Below are positions 34,683 to 43,956 of a DNA stretch of 64,000 nt, piece by piece; position 1 is the stretch's first letter; each line of letters opens with the position of its first letter. Source of the stretch: an uncultured Clostridia bacterium (GTDB lineage: Bacteria > Bacillota > Clostridia > Christensenellales > Borkfalkiaceae). The stretch covers positions 124,001-188,000 of the forward strand of contig CAKQRE010000003.1 in the NCBI GenBank assembly GCA_934271265.1, read 5' to 3'. A program made the translations under genes and the position numbers. The notes under the pieces are model-generated. The model was given only the letters and a program-made list of their open reading frames with translations. It was not told the DNA's origin and made no database searches.

Positions 34683-36014
34683 ATGAAAAACAGAATGAAA
34701 CCTTTAAAAGTGCATTTTATCGGGATCGGCGGGGTAAGCATGAGTTCGCTCGCCAAATACCTTTTGTACGCGGGATTTTCCGTTTCCGGGAGCGATCTCG
34801 CGCCGAATCGACTGACGGAAGAACTGACCCGTCTCGGGGCGGAAATCTATATCGGGCACGACGCTTCCCATGCGGAGGGCGCGCAGGCGGTCGTCTACAC
34901 GCAGGCGATCGGAGACGATAACCCGGAACTGAAATATGCGAGAGAAAATAAACTGTTCGTAATGTCCCGCGGGCAACTGCTCGCCATGGCTTCCGAAAAC
35001 TTCGGCACGACGATCGGCGTTTCCGGTTGTCACGGAAAAACAACGACCGTGTGTTTGCTTGCGCATATCTTCCGGTGTGCAAAAGCGGAATTTACCGCCC
35101 ATATCGGAGGAGAAGATCTGAAATTTTCCAACTTTGTGGCAGACGGCAGCCGGTTTTTTCTCAGTGAGGTGTGCGAATTCAAAAAGAACATCGATCTTTT
35201 CCGTGCCGATATCGCCGTATGTCTGAATGTGGATGCCGACCATATGGATTGCTATAAAAATATCGACGATCTTTTGCAGACGTATGACCGTTTTCTGGAA
35301 AAAGGAAAGAAAAAGATCGTTTGCGGAGACGATCCGCGGCTTGCGCCTTTTGCGGGGCGGGAGGGGGTCTTTTCTTTCGGCTTCGGGGAGAACAACGATT
35401 ACCGCGCGGAAAATCTTGTCCCGAAAAACGGGAAATACGCTTTCGACGTGTTTGAAAAGAAGAGTTTTCTTCTCCATGCCGAATTGAACGTATACGGCAG
35501 ACAAAACGTTACGAATTGTCTTGCCGCCGTCGCCGCGGCGCGCGCCGCCGGGATCTCCGCCGATAAGATCGCTTCCGGGATCAGACGGTTCAAAGGGGTG
35601 AAACGCCGCTTCGAAAAAATAGGAAAGCTCGATTCCGCAACGGTGATCTGCGACTATGCGCATCACCCGCGGGAGATTGCAGCCGCGCTTGAAACGGCGA
35701 AGACTCTTCCTTTTGAAAGACTGATCGTCGTATTTCAGCCGCATACTTATTCCCGCACGGTCTATCTGAAAAAGGAATTTGTCGAAGTATTGTCATCTGT
35801 GCGGGATCTGATCCTTTATCCCACCTATGCCGCGCGGGAAACGTATATCGAAGGAGGAAGTTCTTTCGATCTTCATCTGAAACTTCCTTCTTCCGCTTAC
35901 GTAACGGATATTTCTTCGCTTTTGTGTCTTCTCAGGAGAAAGGCAAAATGCGGGGATCTTATCCTTGTCCTCGGCGCCGGAGATCTGTACGGAGAGCTGA
36001 AGAAAAGAATATAA
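34683..36014 (+). CDS. murC: UDP-N-acetylmuramate--L-alanine ligase
   Basis: 443 residues. It adds L-Ala to UDP-MurNAc in peptidoglycan synthesis. Seen: the nucleotide-binding HFIGIGGVSMSSLA at the N-terminus, the ATP loop GVSGCHGKTTT near residue 118 (Cys replaces the usual Thr before HGKTTT), a central NVDADHMDCY, and the MurC-type C-terminal domain with YAHHPREI and FQPHTYSRT. Two ATGs (34683, 34698) are possible; AATAGGG favours the first. It is alone rather than in a wall gene cluster. Confidence 0.95.
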   Translation: MKNRMKPLKVHFIGIGGVSMSSLAKYLLYAGFSVSGSDLAPNRLTEELTRLGAEIYIGHDASHAEGAQAVVYTQAIGDDNPELKYARENKLFVMSRGQLLAMASENFGTTIGVSGCHGKTTTVCLLAHIFRCAKAEFTAHIGGEDLKFSNFVADGSRFFLSEVCEFKKNIDLFRADIAVCLNVDADHMDCYKNIDDLLQTYDRFLEKGKKKIVCGDDPRLAPFAGREGVFSFGFGENNDYRAENLVPKNGKYAFDVFEKKSFLLHAELNVYGRQNVTNCLAAVAAARAAGISADKIASGIRRFKGVKRRFEKIGKLDSATVICDYAHHPREIAAALETAKTLPFERLIVVFQPHTYSRTVYLKKEFVEVLSSVRDLILYPTYAARETYIEGGSSFDLHLKLPSSAYVTDISSLLCLLRRKAKCGDLILVLGAGDLYGELKKRI

Positions 36015-36046
36015 TATTTAAAATGTGAAAATTTTAAGGAAAAAGC

Positions 36047-36075
36047 TTGACTTTGTGATTTTGCGGTGGTATTCT
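36047..36075 (+). promoter_or_regulatory. Promoter of the membrane protein gene at 36108
   Basis: TTGACT (36047-36052), 17-bp spacer, TATTCT (36070-36075). Confidence 0.65.
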
Positions 36076-36107
36076 TGAAAAAGAAAACAACAAAAGAGGT
36101 GTTTGTT

Positions 36108-37349
36108 ATGGAACAAACCAAAGAGTTGAAGTCGGGGAAAGGAATGATTATTGCCGGCGGCATAATCGATCTGATTTACGGCGTGCTGGTGTTGCTTGCA
36201 TCCGTTATCCTGAAAAAAGAGGCGGGAAGCACGGGCGGTTCGTTTAATGCCTACGGTGAAACGAACGTTATGAGCAACGAGTATTTCGCGAAAGCGATCG
36301 GAATCCTCGGCGCGATCGTTCTTGCGGCAGCCGTTCTGACGCTTTTGTTCTGTGCGATGCGCAGATCCGGTTTTGCGATCGCGGGGCTGATCGTTTGCGG
36401 GATCGTTTCTCTGATATCTCCGATCCCGGCGATCCTGATCCTGGTAGGGACGTCCCGCGAGGCGAAAATCAACGCGACTCAGAAAGGAAAAGCAAATATG
36501 GGCGGAGCGATCGTTACTTTCGTTCTCGTGTTGTTCGGGTTGGCTTCTCTGTTCATGCTCTTCCGCCTGAACGGCAGAGGGGAAGGAAATATAATCAAAG
36601 GCAACGCCGTTTCTTATTTTTCAAAAATAATCGGAAGCCCAAACGCTCAGAATTATAAAGAAACGTTGACTACGGTGTATATTTTTCTGATGCTTGCCGT
36701 GGCGCCCGTTCTCATCGATCTGTTTCTGTCGATGGCGTGTATTTCCAACCCGCTTAACCTGATTGACAAAAGGAAGACGGTCAAAACCGTCAACCTGCTT
36801 TCATGGGGTTTATTCATCGTAATGTACGCTCTTTATATCTGGAAGCTTGTGACTGCCAGAATTCCGGACACGTCTGCGGGGAACGATACAAATGCGGGGC
36901 TTATCGGTTCGATGGCGCTTTCCGTCCTTCCGCTTTTGCTTCTTTATGTTTCGCCCGTTTTATTCTTTGTTTGCGCAAAATGCCTTTTGGAGTGCGCGAG
37001 AATGCTTCCGATCGCGGCGTTTGGCGGGCGGTTATTTAAAGGGAAGGTGCGTTTTGCGAAATTTCTCAGTTACCTTCTTTTATTGATCTCGTTGCCGGCG
37101 TCTTATCTTTACGCCTACGCCGTAGCCGTTCTGGCATCGATGGCTCTCGCTTCTGTGGCCCTCTGGTTCGTCGTTTACGGGTTCTTCTCGTTGGCTTTCG
37201 GTAAAGACAGCGTTAAACTCTCTTCTTCGGACGGGAACGTTCGTATCCTGTTGGAAAAAGACTGGTGCGGCAATTATTCGGCAGAGGTTTCCGAAAAGGG
37301 AGAGAAAACGAAAACGTATTATTCGGAAGACGGAAAAACTTTCAGGTGA
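36108..37349 (+). CDS. Multi-pass membrane protein of unknown function
   Basis: 413 residues from the ATG at 36108 (RBS AGAGGTG); the longer frame starts inside the promoter. After a short polar N-terminus come about eight hydrophobic segments: four in the first ~165 residues, of which the DUF4064-like pattern GKGMIIAGGIIDLIYGVLVL is typical of small Clostridial membrane proteins, and further helices between ~200 and ~375. The last ~35 residues are polar (KDSVKLSSSDGNVRILLEK). No catalytic motif or zinc ribbon. Not recognised beyond this. Confidence 0.7.
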   Translation: MEQTKELKSGKGMIIAGGIIDLIYGVLVLLASVILKKEAGSTGGSFNAYGETNVMSNEYFAKAIGILGAIVLAAAVLTLLFCAMRRSGFAIAGLIVCGIVSLISPIPAILILVGTSREAKINATQKGKANMGGAIVTFVLVLFGLASLFMLFRLNGRGEGNIIKGNAVSYFSKIIGSPNAQNYKETLTTVYIFLMLAVAPVLIDLFLSMACISNPLNLIDKRKTVKTVNLLSWGLFIVMYALYIWKLVTARIPDTSAGNDTNAGLIGSMALSVLPLLLLYVSPVLFFVCAKCLLECARMLPIAAFGGRLFKGKVRFAKFLSYLLLLISLPASYLYAYAVAVLASMALASVALWFVVYGFFSLAFGKDSVKLSSSDGNVRILLEKDWCGNYSAEVSEKGEKTKTYYSEDGKTFR

Positions 37350-37401
37350 TAACCGGGTTTTCAAGCCTCTTGTCAAACGCTTCGGCGGGAGATAAAATCA
37401 T

Positions 37402-37437
37402 AAAAGCGGCGATCGGGCTTGCCCGGTTGCCGCTTTT
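37402..37437 (+). terminator. Hairpin terminator after the membrane protein gene
   Basis: AAAAGCGGC (37402-37410) / GCCGCTTTT (37429-37437) with an inner CGGGC/GCCCG stem; the last four bases give a short T run. A second palindrome TCCGGCAAATGCCGGA follows nearby. The rest of 37440-37660 shows no gene. Confidence 0.55.
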
Positions 37438-37667
37438 CGGGTTCGTCCGGCAAATGCCGGATCCGAGATAAGTATAACACAAACCGAAGTAAAAGGGAAT
37501 CTCCGGTCTGTCATGAGTGTATCAACCTGTCGTTTATACGGGAAAAAATCCGCGTGAAACCCCGAAACGGGGAAAAAGCGATCGGATGATCCGATCGGTA
37601 TGAAAAGACAAATAACATTTGCACATAAATGTCGGCATAAAAATGTGAATCCGGATAAAAACGGGTA

Positions 37668-37696
37668 TTGACAAACAGGGAGTTCCGTGTTATAAT
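37668..37696 (+). promoter_or_regulatory. Consensus promoter of the RHS locus
   Basis: TTGACA (37668-37673), 17-bp spacer, TATAAT (37691-37696), both boxes perfect. The start near 37703 leaves an ~85-base leader. Confidence 0.88.
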
Positions 37697-37787
37697 CAAA
37701 ACGTAAACGCGGACATGGCTTAATTTCGTGTTTTAACGGCGTTTACGGTTTTAAGTACGGCAGATTTTTAGGAACGGAGAGGGGAAG

Positions 37788-39083
37788 ATGAGAAAGATAA
37801 GATTTTCGGCTTTTATCTTGTCTGTCATTATGCTGATTACTTTCATGCCGATATCGGTAATGAAAGCCATGGCAGACGGGATACGCGATATCGATCTGAG
37901 CAGTCAGACAGAGCAAATAAATGACGTCGGCGAGACTGTTATCGAAAGCGGGTATGATACCGATAGTTATATTTCGGAAGAACTGACGGAGAAACGTACG
38001 GCGGATTCCAAACTGTTTTTGCTGGAAAACGGAACGATCGTGCAACAGCGGTTTCCGGTTCCTGTTCATTATAAAGATGGCGAAACGTTTAAAGAGATCG
38101 ACAATACCCTTGATCTGAAAACTTCGGAAACGGGAGAATCGTATTTTGAAAACAGGGCAAACGATTTTCGCGTCAGACTTCCGGAGTTTACCGGAAATAC
38201 CGCAACCCTGTCGGTGGAAAAAGAAGGTTACGGATTGTTCTTTTTCGTAAACGATAAAAGAGGAGAGTTGGTTTTGTCATCGAAAGCCGAGATGGACGAA
38301 AAAAGGGAAGCGGCAAACATAACCGCAGGCAGAAACAAAACGCCTGGAACGGACGTCGTAAACGATTTGCTGTCAAAGAGAAAGGATCCGCCTCAGCCGA
38401 ATGTTGGAGAGTCCTGTCTGACATATAAAAGCGTTTTTAAAAACGTGGATTTTAACTATTCCGTCGGCTCTTTCGGAGTAAAGGAAAATATTTTCGTTTA
38501 TGCCCCTTTGCCGGAATATGTGTTTGATTTCACGATCAGGGCGACCGGATTGATATTAACTTCGAACGAAAGCGGAGAGATCGTCGCCTGTAACGAAGAC
38601 GGCGAGGCGATATTTCTGATTTCTGCACCGAATATGACCGATGCCGACGGTAACTACAGCGAGAGCGTTTGCTATGAGCTGACGCATGAAGACGATGACA
38701 GTTACGTTTTAAGCGTCAGGGCGGAGAAAGATTGGCTTAACGACAGCGAAAGATCTTTCCCGGTAAAAATCGATCCCGCGGTATATCCGGTCGGAAAGCA
38801 GACGGCGGACAGTTTAACGTTTTATTACGGAGACAAGACCGTAACCGAGTACAATCGTGCGAGAATTCGATTTGGAAAGTCCGATTCGGGAATGTACGAA
38901 GGTCTGATATCTTTTCTCAACGAAAGCAATCGGTTCTGTTCGTCCGGTTATCAGTTGGCATACGGTAAATTGAAGTATTACGTCAGAAGCGTTGGCTCTG
39001 GCGAAGCGGTAACGACAGATTATCGCGTCAGGTCGATAAAAACAACCATTCCGCTCGAAAAAATGACGGGCCTGATTCGATAG
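37788..39083 (+). CDS. RHS/YD-repeat secreted protein, N-terminal fragment (frameshifted)
   Basis: 431 residues. A signal peptide (IRFSAFILSVIMLITFMPIS) is followed by the N-terminal region typical of Clostridial wall-associated RHS proteins (RFPVPVHYKDGETFKEIDNT, FENRANDFRVRLPEF) and the start of a DNRLRE-like beta domain (FYYGDKTVTEYNRARIRF). The frame stops at 39081-39083. In the -1 frame the sequence continues smoothly from an A6 run at 39058-39063 (NDGPDSIEKGDSPVLLNG) into the next coding region. Read together they give one ~1,875-residue protein, so this is the secretion half of a broken or shift-controlled gene. RBS GGAGAGGGGAAG. Confidence 0.85.
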   Translation: MRKIRFSAFILSVIMLITFMPISVMKAMADGIRDIDLSSQTEQINDVGETVIESGYDTDSYISEELTEKRTADSKLFLLENGTIVQQRFPVPVHYKDGETFKEIDNTLDLKTSETGESYFENRANDFRVRLPEFTGNTATLSVEKEGYGLFFFVNDKRGELVLSSKAEMDEKREAANITAGRNKTPGTDVVNDLLSKRKDPPQPNVGESCLTYKSVFKNVDFNYSVGSFGVKENIFVYAPLPEYVFDFTIRATGLILTSNESGEIVACNEDGEAIFLISAPNMTDADGNYSESVCYELTHEDDDSYVLSVRAEKDWLNDSERSFPVKIDPAVYPVGKQTADSLTFYYGDKTVTEYNRARIRFGKSDSGMYEGLISFLNESNRFCSSGYQLAYGKLKYYVRSVGSGEAVTTDYRVRSIKTTIPLEKMTGLIR

Positions 39084-39106
39084 AAAAAGGTGACAGCCCC
39101 GTACTT

Positions 39107-42100
39107 TTGAACGGATCGGTTGCGGCAGGAAAATCTTTATCCGGAAAAGTTACAAACGACGGGCGATGGGAAGAAGTCTATTTTTCCCCGGAAAGTTTCG
39201 GGGATAGTCCGGATTATGTTTTTCTGTGGGAAGCGGTTGCTTCCAACGAAAACCAGTACGGGGAAGTCGATATCCGTGACGGTAATCTGCCGAGTGTGCT
39301 GAGCTATTATGTATCGATGGTCGGGATAAGAGAAGATCTTCCTTACGAGCAGTTTGAATATAACGGCGGAACTGCAAGCGTAAACCTTATCAACGGTGCG
39401 CTCACGTCCGCATTTGATGTTCTGTCGATCGACGTTGCTCAGAATCCGCTTTCGTTGCAATTGGTTTATAACGATAGTTACGACGATATTATGTCCGAAT
39501 ACGGAATGTATAATATGTTCGGTAAAAATATCAAAATAAACTTTCAGCAGGTTATAAAGTGCGATTCGGGATCCGCCAGATATATTGATGAAGACGGATC
39601 GGTGGAAACGTTTTTTTCCTGCAGTAACGGTACATATCGTTCCGTTGATAAAAATTTGTCTTTTCTACCTTCCGGTGCTACCTTGTATGTGAACGGCAAC
39701 ACAAAAATGCATTTCTCCGATGATCGGGTAACGGAATATCGTGATGCAAGCGATATTGTTGTCGAAAAGACGATGTATAAGATCAAATATTCCGGAAATC
39801 GGATTACCGGGATCGACGGGTATACAAACAACAAGAAAACGCATTATATAGATTTTTCTTACAGCGACGGTGTTGTTACGTCTGCCGCGGCGTATCTTTC
39901 CACGGCTGTGGACGGCGGTTCTTTCCGGAATATTGCGGAATGTGTTTTCATTTACGATGATGACGGACATCTGACGGAGATCCGGAACAACAATTCAGGT
40001 AATAAAAAATTCGTTCTCGGGTATGACTGGGATCGTCTGACCGGGATAACGGATTTTGACGGAAACGGGTATCTGTTCGGGCGGACGCATTGGTCGGACA
40101 GCAGCCCCATGCATATGTCGAGCGTACACAGCACGTACGGCGATAAAAGCGAAGGCGGCAGTTGTTTTTATAATTATAACGGTTATACGGCTTTTTCGGC
40201 ATATGATCCGAAAATTACGAAAACAGAGTATTATGATGCGGAAGAAAAGAAAATCGGCGAACGCAACGTCGATCGCTGTTTCGGAGATACGGCTTCGAGC
40301 GAATGGTACGTCGATGATAAAGGGGAAATCTCCGTTTCGGCGATGACCGCCGGAATGTCCAGAAATGACGGCGAAGACTTTCTGACGTATACTCGCTCCG
40401 ACTTCGTTACAAAAGAAAAGCGTAATACCTCTTTCGGCGGAAATAACTCTGTTTTCGTATCGCCCGGCAATTCGATTGACGGCAATATTTTGCAGAATCA
40501 CGGCATCGTTTCCGGAAAGGGCAGGGAATACTGTTTAAGTTTCAAACTTGAGAGCCTCGGTTCCGCATATGTGAATCTTTATGTCGAAGGAATAAAAAGG
40601 GGAACGATAAAGATAAACGGAACCACCGAGTCGTATTATGTGATCCCGGTTCCGTATTATTCGGGAAGCGCCGTAATAAAAATAGAAAACACGGGGGATA
40701 ATGCTGTTGCGTTGTCAGACGTTTCGTATAACCGGTATACGAGGAAAACGACTGTAAAGAAGAACGTTACGTCGTCCTTGGAAAACTATGTTGCGGAGAT
40801 CGAAACAACGGCGATCAAAGGAAAACAGATTATGACGTTCGACCGTTTCGGTCGTCCGGAAACGATAACGCAGGAGGATTACACAGCCTCTCCGACGGAG
40901 ACAAAGAAATATGTTTATACGTATGAGACCGGAAGGTCGCAACCGGACTGTACGAGGATCAGGTCGATAACGGACGGGGAGAATACCGTAGAGTACGCCT
41001 ATTCCCAGGTATCTGGAGAAAAAATTACAACTGCGATCGTCCGGAAGGGAGATGAGCCGATTTCGAAAACGACAACGGCGATATCCGGCGCACTCGGGAA
41101 TTATTATGAAAAAAAGACGGAAAACGGCGTGACCGTGAAAACCGAATATTCGGTTCTCGGCGGAAATATCCGACCGTACCGGGTGAGCGCAGACGACAGC
41201 GTTACGGAATATTCGTATAACTATGACGGAAATGTCACAGCAATAAAAGTCGATAACGGCGAGGGGATCGATCAGGCGATTTCCTATCATTGGGAAAACG
41301 GAAAAGAAAGTCACTATTATATCGGCGATTCGGATTATGCAATGGACTTTTACCTGTTGACGCGCGATCCGTCCTTATATTATTTGGTAACCGGAATAAA
41401 ACACAACGGTACGCAGATGTTAAGCTTCGGATACGATGAGTACGAAAATGTGAATTCCGTAACGTATGCCAACAAAGCGACAGTCGGATTTAACTATAAT
41501 TATAAAACTTTGCGTGGGATTGAGCTGAGAGATTTCCCTGCGGGTCCGGTAACGGCGATCGATTACGACTATACCGGAAACGACCTTACCGGCATGACGC
41601 AGAGCGTTGCCGGCGTAAAGCGGTTGTCGTATTTATTCGAGGAATCGGAAACGCAAAGTAAAACAACGGTTTCCGGAGATATCAATGCAAGTTATCTTTA
41701 TCATTACGATGAGGAAACCGGAATGCCCGTAGACAGAGTTTTCGATTTCGAAAACGGCAGGTATAGCAGAACCGAGGATTTTACTTTCGACGGTCACGGG
41801 AAACTGCTCGATTTCGGAGACGGGGAATTCCGCACAGTCTACGGTTACGACGGGTCGAACAGGGTGTCTTCGCAGAAAATTCAACTGTGGCGGGCAAACA
41901 GCTTTACGGTGCAGTACGAATACGCAACCGTATCTGACGGAAACGTAAATTATCAGACAAACAGGATCGGAAGAATAGCCAACACGTCAACGAGAACCGA
42001 TCAGACCTATACTTACGATAGCAAAGGGTATGTCCGTTCTTATCGCAATGGCCTGAACGGCGATAATTTCACGTATACGTATGACGCCACAGGCAGATTG

Positions 42101-43441
42101 CTGTCCGACGGTACGGCTACTTATACTTACGACAGGATCAACAATATAACGAGCATGAAGTCCGGCGGAAAAGTAACGACATACCGTTATCAATCGGCAA
42201 AAGAAACAAGATTGAACAGTGTGTCGGAAAACGGCGTTGCGAAATATTTCCGTTATGACGAAATGGGAAATATGATCGCATATAAAGGGGCAACGACTTC
42301 TGCAAGTCAGAATCTGTTCTGGACGCGCGGCAATATGCTCGAAAAAGGAAAGCTGAAAGACGATAAGTCGTTTGTGTACCGATACGATCCGGATAATTTA
42401 AGATACAGTAAAACCGTAAACGGGACGGAAACCGATTATTATTGGTATAACGATGTGCTTGTCGGCGAAAAAACGGGCGATAATTACATACAGTATCTGT
42501 ATAACGCGGGTGGCATTGCCGGCATGCGCTGTAACGATTCGTATTACTATTTTGAAAAGAATATATTCGGTGACGTGATAAGGGCGTATAACGCGTCCGG
42601 TATAGCGGTTGCGGAATTCCGTTACGATTCTTACGGCAATATCGTCAGCGCAAGCGGAAGTATGGCGGATAAGGTAAAAATCCGTTACCGCGGGTATTAT
42701 TGGGATGAGGAAACGGGATTTTATTACCTGCAAAGCCGTTATTACGACCCGAGTTTATGCCGTTTTATCTCGGCAGATCAATATGAATTGCTCGGTACGT
42801 TAAGCCGGACGCCGGGGCAGCTTAACCTTTATGCTTACTGCAACAATAACCCGATCATGTATACCGATGAATCCGGCGAGGGGATTATAACGGCTATTAT
42901 AGTTGGGCTTATAATAAGCGGGGTGATTATCGGCGGAGTTGTCGGTGGGCTCAATTCGGATAAAACGGGGTTCGGTATCATAGAGGACGTAGCCATAGGT
43001 GGAATAAAAGGCGGGCTGATTACGGCGGCAATAGTGCTTTCCTTTTATGGCGGCGGATCGTTGATTGGATACGGAGCCGGTGCAATCGGTTCGGCGTTAG
43101 CTTTGGCAGGTGGCGGAATTGCGAGCTCTGGTGCGGCTATCGGTGTGGCATCGGTGGCAGTTGGCGCGAGTGTTATTGCAACCGGCGGAGTTATCGCAGG
43201 TCAACTTGGCATTCTTTTTTCAAAAAGTAATCCTGGCATGAGCAGTCGACCACCTGTCTCATGGACAAATGTTGATGAGGGGATCGACGCATATAAAACA
43301 TATGGTAGTTCTGAAAAAGCTGCTGAATATTTAATGAATAAGAAATATGGGCAAGGAAAGTGGAGTAGAGGAGCAAAAACAGAATATAATGCATTAAAAA
43401 AATGGTTTGATAGAATAATCAGATTGTGGGGTAAAAGATGA
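39107..43441 (+). CDS. RHS/YD-repeat protein, C-terminal fragment with toxin tip
   Basis: 1,444 residues from a TTG; there is no ATG or good RBS, supporting that this is the continuation of 37788-39083 after a frameshift. YD/RHS repeats run from about residue 250 to 1180 (TYTYDSKGYVRSYRNG, TYTYDATGRLL). The RHS core RYRGYYWDEETGFYYLQSRY with DPSLCRFISADQ and NLYAYCNNNPIMYTDESG lies at ~1190-1255 and marks the usual end of the delivery shell. After it come a Gly-rich hydrophobic stretch (~1256-1371) and a 65-residue polar tip (KAAEYLMNKKYGQGKWSRGA, TEYNALKKWFDRI) not matched to a known toxin family. Its stop overlaps the next gene (ATGA). Confidence 0.88.
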   Translation: MNGSVAAGKSLSGKVTNDGRWEEVYFSPESFGDSPDYVFLWEAVASNENQYGEVDIRDGNLPSVLSYYVSMVGIREDLPYEQFEYNGGTASVNLINGALTSAFDVLSIDVAQNPLSLQLVYNDSYDDIMSEYGMYNMFGKNIKINFQQVIKCDSGSARYIDEDGSVETFFSCSNGTYRSVDKNLSFLPSGATLYVNGNTKMHFSDDRVTEYRDASDIVVEKTMYKIKYSGNRITGIDGYTNNKKTHYIDFSYSDGVVTSAAAYLSTAVDGGSFRNIAECVFIYDDDGHLTEIRNNNSGNKKFVLGYDWDRLTGITDFDGNGYLFGRTHWSDSSPMHMSSVHSTYGDKSEGGSCFYNYNGYTAFSAYDPKITKTEYYDAEEKKIGERNVDRCFGDTASSEWYVDDKGEISVSAMTAGMSRNDGEDFLTYTRSDFVTKEKRNTSFGGNNSVFVSPGNSIDGNILQNHGIVSGKGREYCLSFKLESLGSAYVNLYVEGIKRGTIKINGTTESYYVIPVPYYSGSAVIKIENTGDNAVALSDVSYNRYTRKTTVKKNVTSSLENYVAEIETTAIKGKQIMTFDRFGRPETITQEDYTASPTETKKYVYTYETGRSQPDCTRIRSITDGENTVEYAYSQVSGEKITTAIVRKGDEPISKTTTAISGALGNYYEKKTENGVTVKTEYSVLGGNIRPYRVSADDSVTEYSYNYDGNVTAIKVDNGEGIDQAISYHWENGKESHYYIGDSDYAMDFYLLTRDPSLYYLVTGIKHNGTQMLSFGYDEYENVNSVTYANKATVGFNYNYKTLRGIELRDFPAGPVTAIDYDYTGNDLTGMTQSVAGVKRLSYLFEESETQSKTTVSGDINASYLYHYDEETGMPVDRVFDFENGRYSRTEDFTFDGHGKLLDFGDGEFRTVYGYDGSNRVSSQKIQLWRANSFTVQYEYATVSDGNVNYQTNRIGRIANTSTRTDQTYTYDSKGYVRSYRNGLNGDNFTYTYDATGRLLSDGTATYTYDRINNITSMKSGGKVTTYRYQSAKETRLNSVSENGVAKYFRYDEMGNMIAYKGATTSASQNLFWTRGNMLEKGKLKDDKSFVYRYDPDNLRYSKTVNGTETDYYWYNDVLVGEKTGDNYIQYLYNAGGIAGMRCNDSYYYFEKNIFGDVIRAYNASGIAVAEFRYDSYGNIVSASGSMADKVKIRYRGYYWDEETGFYYLQSRYYDPSLCRFISADQYELLGTLSRTPGQLNLYAYCNNNPIMYTDESGEGIITAIIVGLIISGVIIGGVVGGLNSDKTGFGIIEDVAIGGIKGGLITAAIVLSFYGGGSLIGYGAGAIGSALALAGGGIASSGAAIGVASVAVGASVIATGGVIAGQLGILFSKSNPGMSSRPPVSWTNVDEGIDAYKTYGSSEKAAEYLMNKKYGQGKWSRGAKTEYNALKKWFDRIIRLWGKR

Positions 43442-43890
43442 GTAAATACATATATAGATTAGAAAAGTTTCATTTTTACTATCATGATTATGATGATGGA
43501 GAAGACGTAGAGGATTGTTATGTTTTGGGTTATTTCAGTTCAAAAAAGGAAATTGAAAAGGCTGTATCTGTTTGTGAACGAAACGGAATTTCCCGAAATG
43601 AATTACGAACAATAAGACTTGAATTTTGTTACACAAATAAGCAAAAATACGTGTATGAATTAAGTTATGGTTATTCCGTTTTAAATCAAAGAAAGCAGTA
43701 CGTTGATTATTCATATGTGTTTCCGCCTCAAAATAGCGTTGAGGACTGTAAAAGGATGAAAAGCGAACTTATAAAAACTGAAAAGTTCAAGCCTGCGCCG
43801 GATAAAATTTTTGATGATGAGGCGCCTGATGGTTTTTGGATAGAGAAACTTAAACTAAACAAACTTTACGGCGTAATATCGATATGCTAA
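43438..43890 (+). CDS. Candidate immunity protein 1 for the RHS tip
   Basis: 150 residues, AT-rich. It starts in a 4-bp overlap with the end of the RHS gene, the usual place for the cognate immunity gene. It contains CYVLGYFSSKKEIEKAVSVC near residue 27 and DGFWIEKLKL near residue 130, both echoed in the next gene (FDLGVFSCLKNAEKKKKQAA and EGFLVDKVLVD), so the two are paralogues. No signal peptide, hence cytoplasmic. The immunity role is inferred from position. Confidence 0.7.
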   Translation: MSKYIYRLEKFHFYYHDYDDGEDVEDCYVLGYFSSKKEIEKAVSVCERNGISRNELRTIRLEFCYTNKQKYVYELSYGYSVLNQRKQYVDYSYVFPPQNSVEDCKRMKSELIKTEKFKPAPDKIFDDEAPDGFWIEKLKLNKLYGVISIC

Positions 43891-43956
43891 TTTTCCATAA
43901 CTTTAATTAAAAGTAACAGAAAAGGATTGTGTTTAGTCGTTGTGGTATAAATAAAA

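Noticed and set aside
39058..39083. Programmed -1 ribosomal frameshift site
   Set aside because: The A6 run is slippery in the P site but the A-site codon is ATG and cannot re-pair after a -1 shift; no clear downstream pseudoknot was seen. A mutation or sequencing error is simpler.
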